From Lagopus muta (lineage: Eukaryota; Chordata; Aves; Galliformes; Phasianidae): 64,000 nt of DNA. The notes under the pieces were generated by a model. It worked only from the letters and a program-made list of their open reading frames with translations. It did not search any database and was not told where the DNA came from. Positions 10,163 to 24,300 of the stretch are shown here, one piece after another (within the stretch, counting starts at the first letter, position 1; every line of letters starts with the position of its first letter). The stretch spans positions 13,135,469 to 13,199,468 of the forward strand of contig NC_064472.1 in NCBI RefSeq assembly GCF_023343835.1, read 5' to 3'. A program made the position numbers and the translations under genes.

Positions 10163-11956
10163 TTGCTTTAACTCAAAAAAAAAAAAAATACATGGAGTTG
10201 TTTGATGTAACCCCATCTAGTTGCTAAAACAAATCTCTTGTACTCTAGCCTAACTGAGGTAGTGTTTGAAACTACTGTGTAAGATACACCAGCCCCATTT
10301 TTGGGAAAATTACATTACTTCCTTTGGAGTTTACACCACTATTTGGTCTACTGTGGTTGGCATTTTGGTTTTACAGAAGATTTCTTACAACCAGAGAAGT
10401 CCATCACTGGTGTGGTATGTTTTCAGAATATTTCAAAACATTTCTTGACACTGATACATTATTTCTGTCACTGACTACCAAGTATTTGAATCTGAAGATT
10501 CGCCCCTTCTTTCAGTGGGAACTCACGAGAAGAATCTTAGGAACTAGACTTGGCTATGAGCAGCAACTTACAGATCTGCTTTATGAGATCCTGATGGTAC
10601 ACAGTGCATATAAGAACTCAGTGAAGTGATATCTGCAAAGCAGTGCTTATGCAGCAAGATGAAGTTTTCAATAAAAGCAAGTAAATTTTAAAATGTCATT
10701 AGGATTCATGTTCTACTGCTCACGAGACAACTTACTGAAACCCCCAGTAGCATAGCTAGTAAGAATATGGTTATGAGTATCACTTATCTTATAAATTTCA
10801 CTTATCTTCACTTAAGTATTAATCTGATAATTATAAAAATGGTAAAAGTGAATGGATAAAAATACGTTCTACTTAGTACAGTCCAGCTGAATTATTCACC
10901 TATATCAAAATCAAAGGGTAACCCCTTCTATTACAGTCATTCTAACAAAGGTGGCCATGCTACTGTATATATACACATTTGCATATATTTATATTACCCT
11001 TGTATGAAGGCTTCTGACTTTTTAGATGCATTATAAAAGTGATGGGACTCCTATATTTTCCTTCTCCATTAGGATTGCACTTTTTACTTTAGAAACTTCA
11101 CCAGTTTGATAGAGGCATGTGTTTTCCTCATTAACAGTCACTGTATCACATAACTTTCACAAGTCTCAAATACCAATATAAAATTTTAAGTTCTGTTGCT
11201 TCAAAGTTTGGTACTTAAGGCTTTTCACTACAATTATTAGCACTGTCTGATGCTTGACCGCTCATCCACTGAAAACTCAATCAAACCTTTGTTTTTATAA
11301 AAGGCTGTTCTCATGGAATTTGGAAAACCGCTCATATGCCTTCTCACAAAAGCAGCAATGATTAAATGTCTTCAAGTCTAGTTTATACAATATTCATTTA
11401 TCTGATACAAATCATGCCTGTTAAAGGTTTTTAGTTAAGAATAAGACCAACATTCACACTATATGAGCATGAGCATAGAAACTGCAAACGCATGCATATC
11501 ATTCAGGGAAAACAATCTGACTTCAGCATTTTAACTTTAAATGATTTGCTATTTTTAAATCAAACTGTAGTGAAAATCCTTAAATGGTTCAGATAAGATA
11601 CATGTATGTAAATGTAATGAAAATGGAGAGATTGCTAATAAAATGACTTACAACTACAGTAACATTAAAATAACTTAAAGGAACCTCAGATTCAGAGGCT
11701 TTTCTTTCTGTCTGAAGTTACAAACCCCCCAAGTAGTGTTATAAACAGTACAAAAATCAACAGAAAAGGTCTAACATTTATCCCCTGCTGTCCACAATCA
11801 CAGCACAGCTCCCCATTGCTGGCAACGGAATGCACCCTCATCCAACTCCTGGGGTTTTATAATAGAAAGAAGAAGAAAAAAAAAAAAAGCAAGGCATAAT
11901 TCTGCTTCTCCAGAACAGAATTAGAAGTCAATCATAGGTGTCTCTGTGTGTTGTTC

Positions 11957-11982
<26 letters not shown>
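11957..11982. repeat. T26 homopolymer (internal A26 in the RICTOR transcript)
   Basis: 26 consecutive T on the + strand, about 300 nt after the RICTOR stop codon. As genomically encoded A26 it is a likely internal oligo-dT priming site. Confidence 0.95.
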
Positions 11983-11988
<6 letters not shown>

Positions 11989-12276
11989 AGGTAAAAAATG
12001 AAATGAAAACTTGTGGAGGTGTTCAGTGCTCGGCTCTTGCATATACTGATAATTACTATTATTAGAACTACATAATGTTTAATAAATCCCCAAGGGACTC
12101 CATAGACTAGGGCAGTAATTGGTTGAGGAAGAAAAGGTTTTTCAGTTCGTTCTTCAGGTACCAGTAGCTTCTGGAACAGTCTAAAAGATGATGCTCCAAA
12201 CTTTATTATCCGCTCAATTGGAGGATGTCCGAGAATTCCAGGAAGCCTGTATGCAATTAACTGTGTGAGACAGAGG

Positions 12277-12351
12277 TCAGGATTCAGCTGATACATCAGT
12301 TACTGGTTGCTTTGTTGGTGTTGCTAAAATAGCCTCTGCCTCTTCATGCAT
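12277..12351 (-). CDS. RICTOR: RICTOR last coding exon
   Basis: 24 codons then TGA (12277-12279). It encodes [16 protein letters not shown] and ends VSAES, like the mammalian C-terminus. Acceptor cttcttccag, phase 0. The Thr equivalent to human Thr1695 (phosphodegron) is at 12319-12321; the residue two after it is Thr where human has Pro. Confidence 0.97.
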   Translation of the reverse strand: MHEEAEAILATPTKQPVTDVSAES

Positions 12352-15300
12352 CTGGAAGAAGAAGAAGTCAGGTGAAGTATTAATGTCATTACAGATTTTA
12401 CAAGAATTGCAAAGGACATTGCAAAATTGTTTTTAATAAAAATACCTGGAAGCATTTATTATTCAGTGTAATGAAACCTACACCCCACACATTTTGGTTC
12501 CTTCCAACCATCTGAACCTTCCTCTTACCTGTAAGAACTGTACATCTTGAAACAACTCCTGAATGAACCTTCTGGATGGGAGTCGAAATGTACAATGTGC
12601 TAACAAGTAGGACACCTCAGAATACAGGCATATGTCATCAAATGCTTGAGGATACTTCTCCTTAATTCTGATTAACAGCAAGAAACAAACAAACAAACAC
12701 AGGTTTTTACAAATACTGAGAGGTTTCCATAATGTTCTTTAAAACTGTACAATTAAATCTTGAGTTTCACAATTAATGAACAAGAACTCTTCAGTAATAG
12801 GTATTATAAATTCTGGATCTGATGGACAAAGAAAAATCAGATCAGACAGCATCATGTCTTATAAAACTGGAAGAAACTTGCATTAAAAAGATGAAATAGA
12901 ATATTCTATACACCTTTCAGAATTGATATATAAGATTACCAAGTCTCTACAACAGATACTGAAAAAGAACTGCAGAGGCATTCACAAGTATTGCTATAAA
13001 AAAGTAAATACAGAAAATATAATGTATATCTTATAAATAGGATGACCACTACCGAATTTTCTTTTAGCAGCTGCATGCCTGTTTTCAACATCAGCAGTCC
13101 AGAAGCCTAGTTTCTATCACAGTGTTTAGTCTCTGTATTTATATTCTATATTTTTACCACGACTTTTGAATATGAATTAACACCAGTAATTGCACTCTTC
13201 CGTCAAGCAGATTTGTGTTTCTCAATTAGTTATTTTGCCATTTTGACTACATAACTCAGATTGTAAAAAATAAACACAGCAATTATCTTTTTTTTTTTTT
13301 TTTTTTAAAGATTAAAGACAAAATGAGTATACAGTGAAACATCATTCTCTCTGTACTCAGCACTGATGAGGCTGTGTTCAGTTCTGGGCTCCTCACTACA
13401 GGACAGACATCAAGGCCTGGACTGTGTCCAGAGGAAGGGAAATGAAGCTGATGATTGGTCTGGAGCACAAATCTTTTGAGAAGTGGCTGAGGAAATTGGG
13501 ATTGTTATAGTCTGGAGAACAGGAGGCTCAGAGGAGGTTGCAGCAAGATGAGAATTATCCTGCTCTCCCCGGTAACTGCTGACAGGATGAGATACATCAG
13601 GGCAGGCTCAGCTTGGACACTAGGAAAAAAATCTTCTCTGCAAAGAGTGGTAATACACTGGAAGAGACTGCTGAGGGAAGTGGTGAAGCCACTATTCAAG
13701 AAGCATGTAGACATGGTACTTAGGGACATAGTTCAGTGTGCACAGCAGCGATGGACTGATGGCTGGATTGGATGATCATAGAGGCCTTTTCCAACCATAA
13801 TGATTCTGTAGTTCTATACTGTTGGATTAGTGATTTGAAGAAGAATGCGAAGAGAAAGACAAGAACAGAGCAAAAAATACTAGAAGGTAAATTCTTTGCT
13901 TAGCCTTTACACAATGTTCAGCTATCTCCAGTCCACCACAACAGTTTTTGCTTAATGCTATTTTAAGAAGATGCTATCTTAAGAAATAAGATCAAATTTC
14001 ACCAGACATAAACAATATAAACAGAATATAAACAACTGAATGTTGATAAAACATCTGAAGTGTATTTAACTTACGTCAGGAGTCCAGTTTCATGGCCCTT
14101 AGTTCCCACCGAACTACTCAAATTGATTACTAAACGTAAGACCTCTTTCCGGAGAAGTATTCTGCACACTGGCGTATCATCTGGGATTGATTTTACTCCT
14201 GAAAAAAAAACAAATGAATCAATTAGCAAATTAGCACTTTGATTGTGCTAATTTTACATCACGTAAGCCTGTTCTGAAATTCCGTATACACGTACATGCA
14301 CGCACACATACAAACACTTCCATATATATTTTCAATGCTCCTGAATACTCATTAAAACTTATATACATTTTTTCAGGAAGCTTTTTTTAAAGGTATACAA
14401 GCATTTCAAAAATACGGAGAGACAGCTGGAAAAACTGGAAACTAAACACAGCCTCAACTGCAGCACTGCATCTATTATTAAAGCATGCTGCTGGGTGAGA
14501 TAGTACTAAGAAGCTACATTAATTCAAAATAGAAAGTGAATAAAAAACTGAAATGTCTCTCTTTAAAGAAAATCTGTACTTCCTTTAAAGATCTTTTACT
14601 TTTTTTCTACAGCATTATGTTAAAAAGAACAAAAAAGTCAACCTGATCACAATGTAAGATGGAGAGATGTTTAACTGCAAAATTCCATACAATCAAAGCA
14701 GAATTTTCAAGTACATTTTCCTATCTGACATCATAATGTACAATGCAGCTACCTTGTTGATAAAGTCATCCAAAAGTGGTTTATTTTAAATAACAGACAT
14801 AACTTCATTCCAGTACGAAAAAAAAATTCCACAGTACTTAAAATACTGTAAGAGCTATAGCTTCTAATAATACTAAGCTTTCGAACTCACCTAGTACAAG
14901 CTCTGTACTCTTGGTGCTGCTGGCTGAACCGTGGGATACTGCATCACTACAGCCTGAAATTCCAGAAAATTTGGAGGAATGCACATCTAAGTGATTGTGT
15001 ATGGTTTGCCCACACCAGTCAGTATATGGAATGTCTGAGAAATCTGACAGAAACAAAATGTTGCATCTTTGTTACTCCTGTTTTTCGTCACCTGATTCTT
15101 TTCAATGTTGAATATACAATCCCCCAACACACTTAGTATGGTAACTGCCAGCATAAAAAAATAAGTTGGAAATTGGATGCTGAATTTTGGACAAATTACA
15201 TTCAAAATGTTTTAAAATCTTTTACATGTTCAAAAAGCTTTTAGAGATATCTAAAAAGCATGCAAACAACTTGTCAGACTAAGGCCCCCAGAAATTGAGA

Positions 15301-18300
15301 ATACCAATGTCCACAGAAATACCATTAACTGCATAAGAAGTTTATTAGTAAGAATTAATTTCAATAAGAAAAAAACTAAAGACCCATGACTTAAAAATGA
15401 ATAAAATCCAGCATTCTCATTCAGTTTTATCACACATCCCCATAAGGAACACAGACCTGTACGATTATATGAAGAGTTCACTTTGTTATTAGGCTGATAA
15501 CCCAAAATTTGAATGCAGACACAATAAAGGCAGTTCTCATCTGTGTGCTCCTGTAATCCAGTATCCTCTGTATTTTCTAAAAACTGAGAGGCATCTGAAC
15601 GGCTGGTATTCATTATTTCTGTGAGACTGATCTGCTGTCGGAGCATCTGAAAAGGACTTTTGACAGAGTCACTAGTGCCTGATGGAAGACCTGTAGATAA
15701 GCAGGTAAAAACCAGTACAACAAGACCATCAGTTAATACAACACAATTTTAATTAAATTTCTTATTCTAAAGCTAGGGGAGGATCTAATAATTTTTTAGT
15801 TTTTATTTTATTATTTTAAACTCCTAAAATCTGTTAAAATTCTAGAAATAAACATCAAGCTTTAGCCGCAGCTTACCAAACATAACACAGTAATGCAAAG
15901 GACTGAATTAAGTCTCTAAACATACACAAGGCATGCAGTTAATTCCAAAAAGTACATCGATAGAGAAAACTAACACCCTAACACCAATATGTTACAAATT
16001 TTCATAACATCTGACAAGATTAATACAATATATCCAAAGTATATGTTGTATATTCACAAATGAAAATAGAAACCATTTTAAGAACCTTGCTCGACATAAA
16101 GAAACTAAACTTACTGAAGGAAAAGGACAAAGTCTTTAAAGCTCTTCCTTGGATAGAATATATCAACAAGTAAGTTATAAACCAAGTATACTGCAACTTA
16201 GCAAACCACAGCAACATTCCTTCAGGAAAATCAGTTATACATTACACTACAATCATGAAAGACAAGGAGCAAGTAGGATGTGTTTATCTGTCTCCTCAAG
16301 TGCCTGTAACAAGGTTCCAGTAATTGAGAAACAAGACAACAGCTATACTACACTACTCTGGAACCAGTATCTATGTTTTGAACTGTCCTACTGAAACTAA
16401 ACAAAACAAACAAAAAAAAACCAACACCACATATTGATGCCCTACAGACTTGCAATTGCTCTTGAAAGTGCTTTCCAGAACAAGTCAGGCATTTGTAAAG
16501 CACTGGCAATTCTTTTGTACCATGTCCCATCACCTCCAATGATCAACTGTTACAGAAACATCACAGAAAGACATAATTTACTTCTGAAATAAACACCTAC
16601 TCCATTTATTAGTTCCTATAAATTCATATGTTAAGAGTAAAATTTCCACATAGCATTTATATATATATAAATATTATTTTTATATATATAAACATTAGCT
16701 TAAATATATATATTTTTTATACACACACACACATATATGTAAGCTTGAATAGTTTTCTTTTTTAAATGCACTATCACAACCCATCAACAGCTAGCATTAG
16801 TTCATCACATTACAATGAACTGGTGGATGTAGTTCATGCTGAAATTACACTACCTTTCTTTGTAGTGGATCAAAAAAAAAAAAAGAATTAATCATCTACT
16901 ATCCTAAAATCCAGAACATAGCTGTCAAAGCTCAACAACTAATAATAACCTTTTCTGTAAATAGACAAAAAAACCAACCCAAACAATTAAACCCAACCAA
17001 CATAAATAAAAACAAAAACAGGAAGTTACAAAAGAGAAAAAATATACCTCCTGCCTCAGGTGCAAAAACTCTTGCTCCATGGTCATCAAATGGAGGTGTA
17101 GTTTTCTTCTGGAAATATGGAGTCTCTTTTACCTGGAACATTCCAGAAACAATCAAATTTTGCACAGTTGAACAATTTTATACCCAAAGAAGAACAGATT
17201 TTGTGAAGGTAACTACAACAGAAAGACCTAGTAAGAGTACTAAAGTCAAGCCAATGAAAGCAAGAAAACAGATTCTGAATAAACACTTACAAAGGCTTAT
17301 AAAAAAATCACTAAGTGGAAAATACATAGTGATGGCCTGTGAGATGTAGAGATGAACAAGAAGAAGTGAAGCAGCACAGATATACCATAAAGACCATGAA
17401 GAAAAGAAAAACAAAGCAATCACACAAAGGAGAACAGAAAAGTAGTACAGGAGATCATGCCTTTGCTTTAGTTATTTCTGATAAAGGAAGGAGGTCTTAA
17501 ATGCAAAGACTAAGTAAATTAAAGGTAAGAAAGCCACAGATTTTTTTTGACGTAGATCATATCCTTTCTGATAATTACATAACTGATTATTAAACTATGT
17601 GAGTTATCAGTATGTTACACTGCAATGTGTTTTAACTAAACAGATAGAAGGAAACTGGCAAGACACAGAGACAACCACAGAATCAAAGGAGTTGGAAAGG
17701 ACCTTTACATATCAAGTCCAATCCCCCACCAAAGCAGTTTCCCTACAGCAGGTTGCAGGCACAGATATCCAAGTCAGTCTTGAATATTTCCATAATACAT
17801 TCCTTGGATGTGCAACATTCTGTTTACCTCCTTTCTGTAGATCTACTGTGCTCTGATGCAAATGTAACAATTCACTACCTTTCATTAAGAAATGCAAATG
17901 AACCCATTTATAGCATCACATACATACCTGAAATATTTCATTGATATCCACTGGGAGAGCAAGGCCAATGTAATCATCAGAGCTTCCATACGTAGCATTA
18001 GAAACCATGGAACGAACAGAGGAAGAACGCTGAAGTGTGTTTTGGTTAATAGGACTTAATAAATCTTCCTTATCTAACGAAGCATAACTTAAAGCTTTCA
18101 TGAATCTGTAACAATAAACAAATTGCAGTCTTAGTAAATCTGTCATCCTTGCACATTACAAATAAGAAGGGCTGCAGTCACAAAGACTACCCTAACTTTT
18201 CCTTTGTAGAATCCAGAGCTTGTTTCTCCTGTAACTACATATTTGTTTCTGTTCTGCATACTGTCACAGTGCCTTGCTTTGCAGTTCATAGGGAAAAATT

Positions 18301-21300
18301 TGTGATCTCTTTCGAAGCCCTAGGATATGGACTTGAAAAATAGTTGGATAAAGCTTCTGCTTAATTGGCTGCCAATGCTATAAAAGCACAAGTTTTATTC
18401 AACTTAAGTCTGAAAATATACAGCCCAGACACAAATCAGTGCAGATTTCAGCTTTTAAACTGCTAGAAGTCTCATATTTGAGTACATATTTGAGTATTCT
18501 GTACACAAAATGTACAGACATAATGATTATTCACAAACTCAAATCTCAGGCAGATTACTGCAAATGCAAAGCCTGGACCTGCTAGGAACCAGAGATGGAA
18601 CACTTCCTATACTCCAAGGACATCTTCATGTGGAAGAAGAATTTGCTCAACTGATGAATACAAAGAACAAATGTGAAGCTGCACAGTGAGCAGTGCTGAC
18701 TGTGACGAACAATCTGAGGAACAGAGAAATAGGTTGGAAAAATGAGATGGGAGATCAGAGGTTGGAGAACATGCCCTAGTGCTGCTATTAGTCTTGAAGA
18801 TGAAAATCTCATTTGGCCACCTCTCATTTTATTTATAAAATTCTATTTTATTTCATTTAATTGAAATTATAAACCTATAAATGCTTTCTTCAAATCAAGC
18901 AAAAGCAGATTGCCTACACAATGGAATAAAACCTCCTATTCCACAATAACTGCACAAGAGCTTATCTACTACGACAAGACTGCTTCATTCTTTCATCACT
19001 GTTCTTCCTCAAAACGAAATTAAAGGAAAAAAAAAATCCACACCTAGAAAGTCGTATTTAGGTTTACGTAAAAAAAAAAACTGAAAAGGTTAAGAAGATA
19101 CAAGTACTAAAAAAACTGCCAATTACTATGCAGAGCCGTAAAAAGGATTACATTGCTGCCATGGTTTTGGCTTGTGTAGAGTTAAGTGCTTTGGACATTT
19201 GATAAAAACATCAATGTTTCAGTTGCTGCTGAGTAGAGCCAAGGACAGCTTCTCACCCTGCCCTGCCAGCAAGGGGCTGGGTCAATGCAGGGTGCTGGAA
19301 TGGAACAGAACCAGAACAGCTGACTAAATAAGGCAAACAGATGTTCCATACCATACAATGTCACGCTGAGCAATAAAAACCGAAGGAAAGAAAAAGGAAA
19401 AAGGGCTGAGGGAATGTTTGGAGTGATAGCATTCATATTTGTGACAGTTGCTGCATGAACTGCTCCCTGAACTTCTTGCACTTTTACTTGATTCTCTTCC
19501 CATTCCAGTCAGTGAGCATCCATGAGGTGCTGATTTGCCTGATGGTGTAACACCGTAACGGTATCACAGCATAATCAGAAAAACTGTGTTTGTTCACCAG
19601 AGTCAATGCCTTATTTAACACACATACATTACTACATTAGACTGAAAGAGACTGTGTGTAGTGATCAAGAAATTGTCCACACAAGCACAGCTTGACTCAG
19701 GAGAGCTGGTATGAAAATAAAACCCAATGCTATTTATCATTCAAACATAGCCAAGAGTGGTGGAGAGACTTTTGAGGTAAGAGCTTCAAGAGTAAGAAGC
19801 TTCAAGCGTGACAATGTGCTCTGAACATCAAAAGACACACATTTCTCAGGAACAGTTTTTCTTAGATTGCTGCAGATTATTACACATCAGGAGCTAGTGT
19901 GTCGTGAACATTTGATTTTTTGAAACGGACTTTCTGTCCTGGAAATTATTTCCTGTAATTGTTGTAGGTCTTTGGTTGTTGTTGTTGTTTAGGTGGACAA
20001 CTGAGCTGCTAAGGATTGTAAGATTGTAACAAATTTACACTGAAATCAAAACAAACCATTGTGTTTTGATCACGTGAAGTTTATGCAATGGCCAAGTGAA
20101 TGAAAGACTATGAGGACATCGCTACTCTTGCTATACTGACAACTACTGACGAATTCTTACAAATGCTAAATACAGTAGTGGCAGAACTGCACTAAGTCTC
20201 AAGCCATACTTGAAAACCCAGATTAGTTAACAATTGCAGATTTTATTTCATAATAAAATGTTCTATAATTGCTTTTAGTTTAAAATTACAAAAAAGTATA
20301 AACTGTAATTATTTGCCTTTGCTTATCCTGGCAAATCGTGCATGTAGGTACTAGCAGGAGAGCACAGCAGGAGTTGAGATAAACACCTTAATTTTTCTTA
20401 TTTGTCTTTAAAGATTGAGGTGGAAAATTTGTATACATTATTTTGCAAGGCTAAAGAAATAAGCTTGTCGACTTCTTGACAGAACTGACCAGCTAAAAAG
20501 ATCACCAAAGTCAAATGACTGCTTCTTGGCCTTGGAAGACAAACAGGACAGAATATCTCTTCCCATTTTACTTAAAGAGCAGTTCAGGACAGTTTATTTA
20601 ACTGGAAGCAGTAACATATGCAGAAATTGAATAGACCAACCTCTCTAATCAATTGTATCAGTAACCAAGACAATCCAACAACCTTTCATAATATGCCACT
20701 CTAGTTTTCAACTTTCTTAGATGAGCACTTCAATCACTGCAGTTCTATGTTAGGAATACTGTTAAGTATTACATTACATGCCGAGTCTCAAGATGGAAGT
20801 CCACCTCAGCAAGGCTCACTTTGCAGATCAAATGCATGAATGCAAGGAATGTTGCAGCATGACTACAGCAACAACAGAATTTGTTAAGCCACTGATATTG
20901 CACTGACTTGTTCCTATCTTACACAGGATACCAGTAACAGAGCAAAGAACAGCACTTTCTGTTTGCCAGGATGGCACATCTTAACTACTGAATCATCCTC
21001 AGAATCATACTCAGTTTACTTCTAACTTAACTGATCGAAGGTAACAAAACCCTTCTATGACATTTATGCAGAATCTTCTGAAAATATCAACATATTAATA
21101 TTATTCTTAATCAAGACGAAAATTAACAGTAACAAGCAGAAGTTATATACACACAGCTGGTTGTGTGGAATGCAATTGCAATTCTGTGCAATCAGGAGGT
21201 GACTAATGTAACTTCCCCCATTTCATTCCTGTGAGAAAGGATGTTTAGGAAAAGTAAATGATAGAATGTGTATTTTTCCTTCCAATGATTACTTGAAAAT

Positions 21301-24300
21301 CCAACCCATTAGTTAAAACAGATCTTAAAGGACAAAAATTTGAGGAGCAGAAAGTTGTTAAGCACTGACTGTAGCTGCTGGAAACGGTGTCAATGTTATG
21401 AGTTAGATATCTTATATAACCAATTCGTTTTCAGAACATCTAATATCATCCAAAAACAAAGGAGATAACATTGCAGTCTAAAAACAAGCCCAATGAGTAA
21501 AATCTTTCCTCTGTTCTGCACACTAACATCAGTGGCAACAGTATTTCACCTCTGGCCTCAATGTCACAATGAACTTGAGTATGTTGTATTGGCAGGACAT
21601 GCTGTCCTAAAACCTTACCAAGTGACATTAAGAAAATTATCTTCTGAAATACAGCTCTGACTGCACAGGCAATGTTACGCAACTGCAACTTCAAACAAGT
21701 CATGTAATTGCGTTTAAATCATGACAGTCAAACAGAAAGCAAGCATGATGGAAGAAAACTCCTTTGTTACCAACAGCATTTAAAAGAGTGAGACAGCTGT
21801 GAAAGTTGGGCTTCCCTTAGAGCACTTACAAATATAAAACTTCTCATTAGCTTAATGGACTCCTAATATCAGCACTAAAGTATGCTAAAAGATGCTGTAG
21901 CAACTGTCACTTTCAGATGACTTTGGAAAAAATATCAGAACAACACATTTCTTATTCAATTGCTCTCCTAGCTTTGAAGAAAGAATAAATACAGAATAAC
22001 TTCTTACCGGCTTGGGGTTAGCCGAGAATCCAGGCTGCCAGACTTCATGGTAATAGTGTCAGTAAAAAGCACGTCCTTTGCTGGAGATGCTAAAGCTTCT
22101 GAATGAGACAGTGAAGGATGCATCCTCTGTTGCTGTAAGCGTTTTAGTGTAGCATAACCAAAGGCATCTCGAGAACTTGTGTAGCTGAAATTATAGTCAG
22201 CAAGACTTTTTATTGTAGCAAGAGAAGGAGCTTTAAGAGACTGGGCTCTCCGTGGAAGTGTATGAGAAGACCCCGGTGGTACCAGAGACACAGAGTTTGA
22301 TTTTGAGAGAGGCAGATGGTTAGACTGTGGTGTCGAACAGTGACTAGGTTTAACTGTTTTTGTGCTTACCACAGTACTCAAACTTCCACAGTCAGTGTCT
22401 ACATTTGTACTGTCCACACCTACAGTCTCCCTTGAAGGGCTAGAACTCATTGAACTTATGCCACTTGTTGTTGTATCTGTATTAAAACTTAAACTACGAC
22501 TCTTGAAATGTGTTTGTGTAGTACCATCCCCTATTAGCCTTTCTCTGCTTGTGTTTTCTCGGTGAATTTCATTTCCAAGACCTTTCGGCAGCTTCAAATC
22601 ATTTTCTCCAATACTTGGGGTACTATCAGTATCCTCTTTTGTTGGAAGTAAGCACATGGAAGTTTCTGTTGGTAAAGTCTGAATTTTTGGAACTCTGAAA
22701 ACAGGGTTGAATTCCTCTCCAGAAGGAAAGTCTAAGGAAGGCTCTGTTACGGTACGATTTCGCCTCAGGCTTGATTTACTGTCAGATGATGTCAGCTTTC
22801 CTCCTTTTGGATCACTGCTACTTCTGTGTTTTTTATTAGGTAGAGTAAGAGAGTTTAGAATGCGATTTTTCACAATTCTGCTTGATGAAAAAAAGGGAAA
22901 AGGACTACGGTCTTTCTCCTTTGAAGGCCCAGGTCTGTCGTAAAATATTTGTTCTCCATCTTCTGTAATATCTAGGAAAAATGTACTAGTGGAAGTACTA
23001 CCAAAACGATCATCCTCCATGATGAACATACCTGAAATCATGAGAGACTTGTCGATGAAAAAGGACAATGTGCATCAAGTAAGTCATGAAAAAACAAGCT
23101 CCTGAACAAAGCTAAAATTGTTGGGTATATGGCTTATCGTTATGTTCACCTGAACCTTTTTTTCTTCAGAACTTAGTACGGTGAATTAACTAACTTCAGG
23201 AACACCCATGCTAAAATTTTCTTTGTTTTAAAAGAAAAGCCACGCTATCTTACTTCAGTGCATACATCCAGCTACTAAGATTACAAGTGGTACACTCCTT
23301 TAATGGCATCTAAATATGGTATATATCTGGATTCAAATTCAAAATATCAGTAACACTATAGACAAAATACAACAATGCTATGTGTGTATCTATTTATTTC
23401 TAGATATTCCTTGGAGGAAAAGCAAGTTAATGTACATCTAGAGCATGCGCTTTTCTGTAGGGTACTACATCAAGCTGCCAAGACTTGACTATGAATTACT
23501 AGCTTAGCCTAATGTTAAAGTTTCTTACCTCTACATTAAATGTAATTCTGAAGTACTACTTCTTCTTCTCACTTATTTATCTCTCTGAAAGCAGAATCAC
23601 CTCCATGCTTTCACTCTTCTTCCTTGCTGATATCACTTATAAACTACTTACCTAACATCACCCTTGCCAAGAGTGAAACAAAGAAACATTTGTTTCGCTT
23701 TCTGGTTTGATTTTTTTTTTTTTTTACACTTACTGGAAGGTGCAGATTCGCTTTCACTGTTATGCCTAGAACTGGTGGACTCAGAGTTTAAGCTAAGAGT
23801 GCTGGGTATAGAAGAAAGTTCATTGCAGAGCTGCTCCATGTCATCAGGAACCACCGGCCAAGGCTGTCTACGACTATGTCTTACTGCATCCCAGTTATGA
23901 TGCTTCAAAATGTCACATCCTTGTTTAGTTTTGGCTATTAGACCAAGCACGTAGACACAGGTTCTGTATTTAATACATACATAGAGAAAAAAGCAACAAT
24001 AGCATCAAATTCAACTAAACCTTTTTTACTTTTTTGTAAGGAAACACTTTCAAAACAATTCAGTAGAAACTTCACAAAGTTTTTGTTCCCAATTTTCATT
24101 TGGAAATAAACAGAAAACTAAAAAATGAAATAAAATATCTGAAATTCATTTAAAAAACATCTACCATCCAAAAATAAAACAACTACAACAAAAAACTCAA
24201 AGTAGAACATGAACAAAGCTGCACAATTAGGCAAAAGAACATCCTTTCAATGATATTCTCTTTTAAGAATTTGAAAGATGCTGAATATAAATGATGGAAT

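Larger units (their letters stand above)
7560..12276 (-). other. RICTOR: RICTOR 3' UTR
   Basis: About 4.7 kb from the RICTOR stop to the most distal - strand AATAAA. As I recall, the human RICTOR 3' UTR is also over 4 kb, which supports this extent. I see no CR1 or other interspersed repeat in it. It does carry three long homopolymer or purine tracts (7660-7764, 9601-9622, 11957-11982). Other - strand AATAAA copies at 9577-9582, 10129-10134 and 10157-10162 could give shorter isoforms. Confidence 0.7.

Noticed and set aside
11928..12296. 122-codon - strand ORF starting just before the RICTOR stop
   Set aside because: It overlaps the true end of RICTOR in another frame and runs through the UTR into the poly-T tract.
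22362..22943. + strand ORFs opposite the large RICTOR exon
   Set aside because: Antisense shadows of a conserved coding exon.
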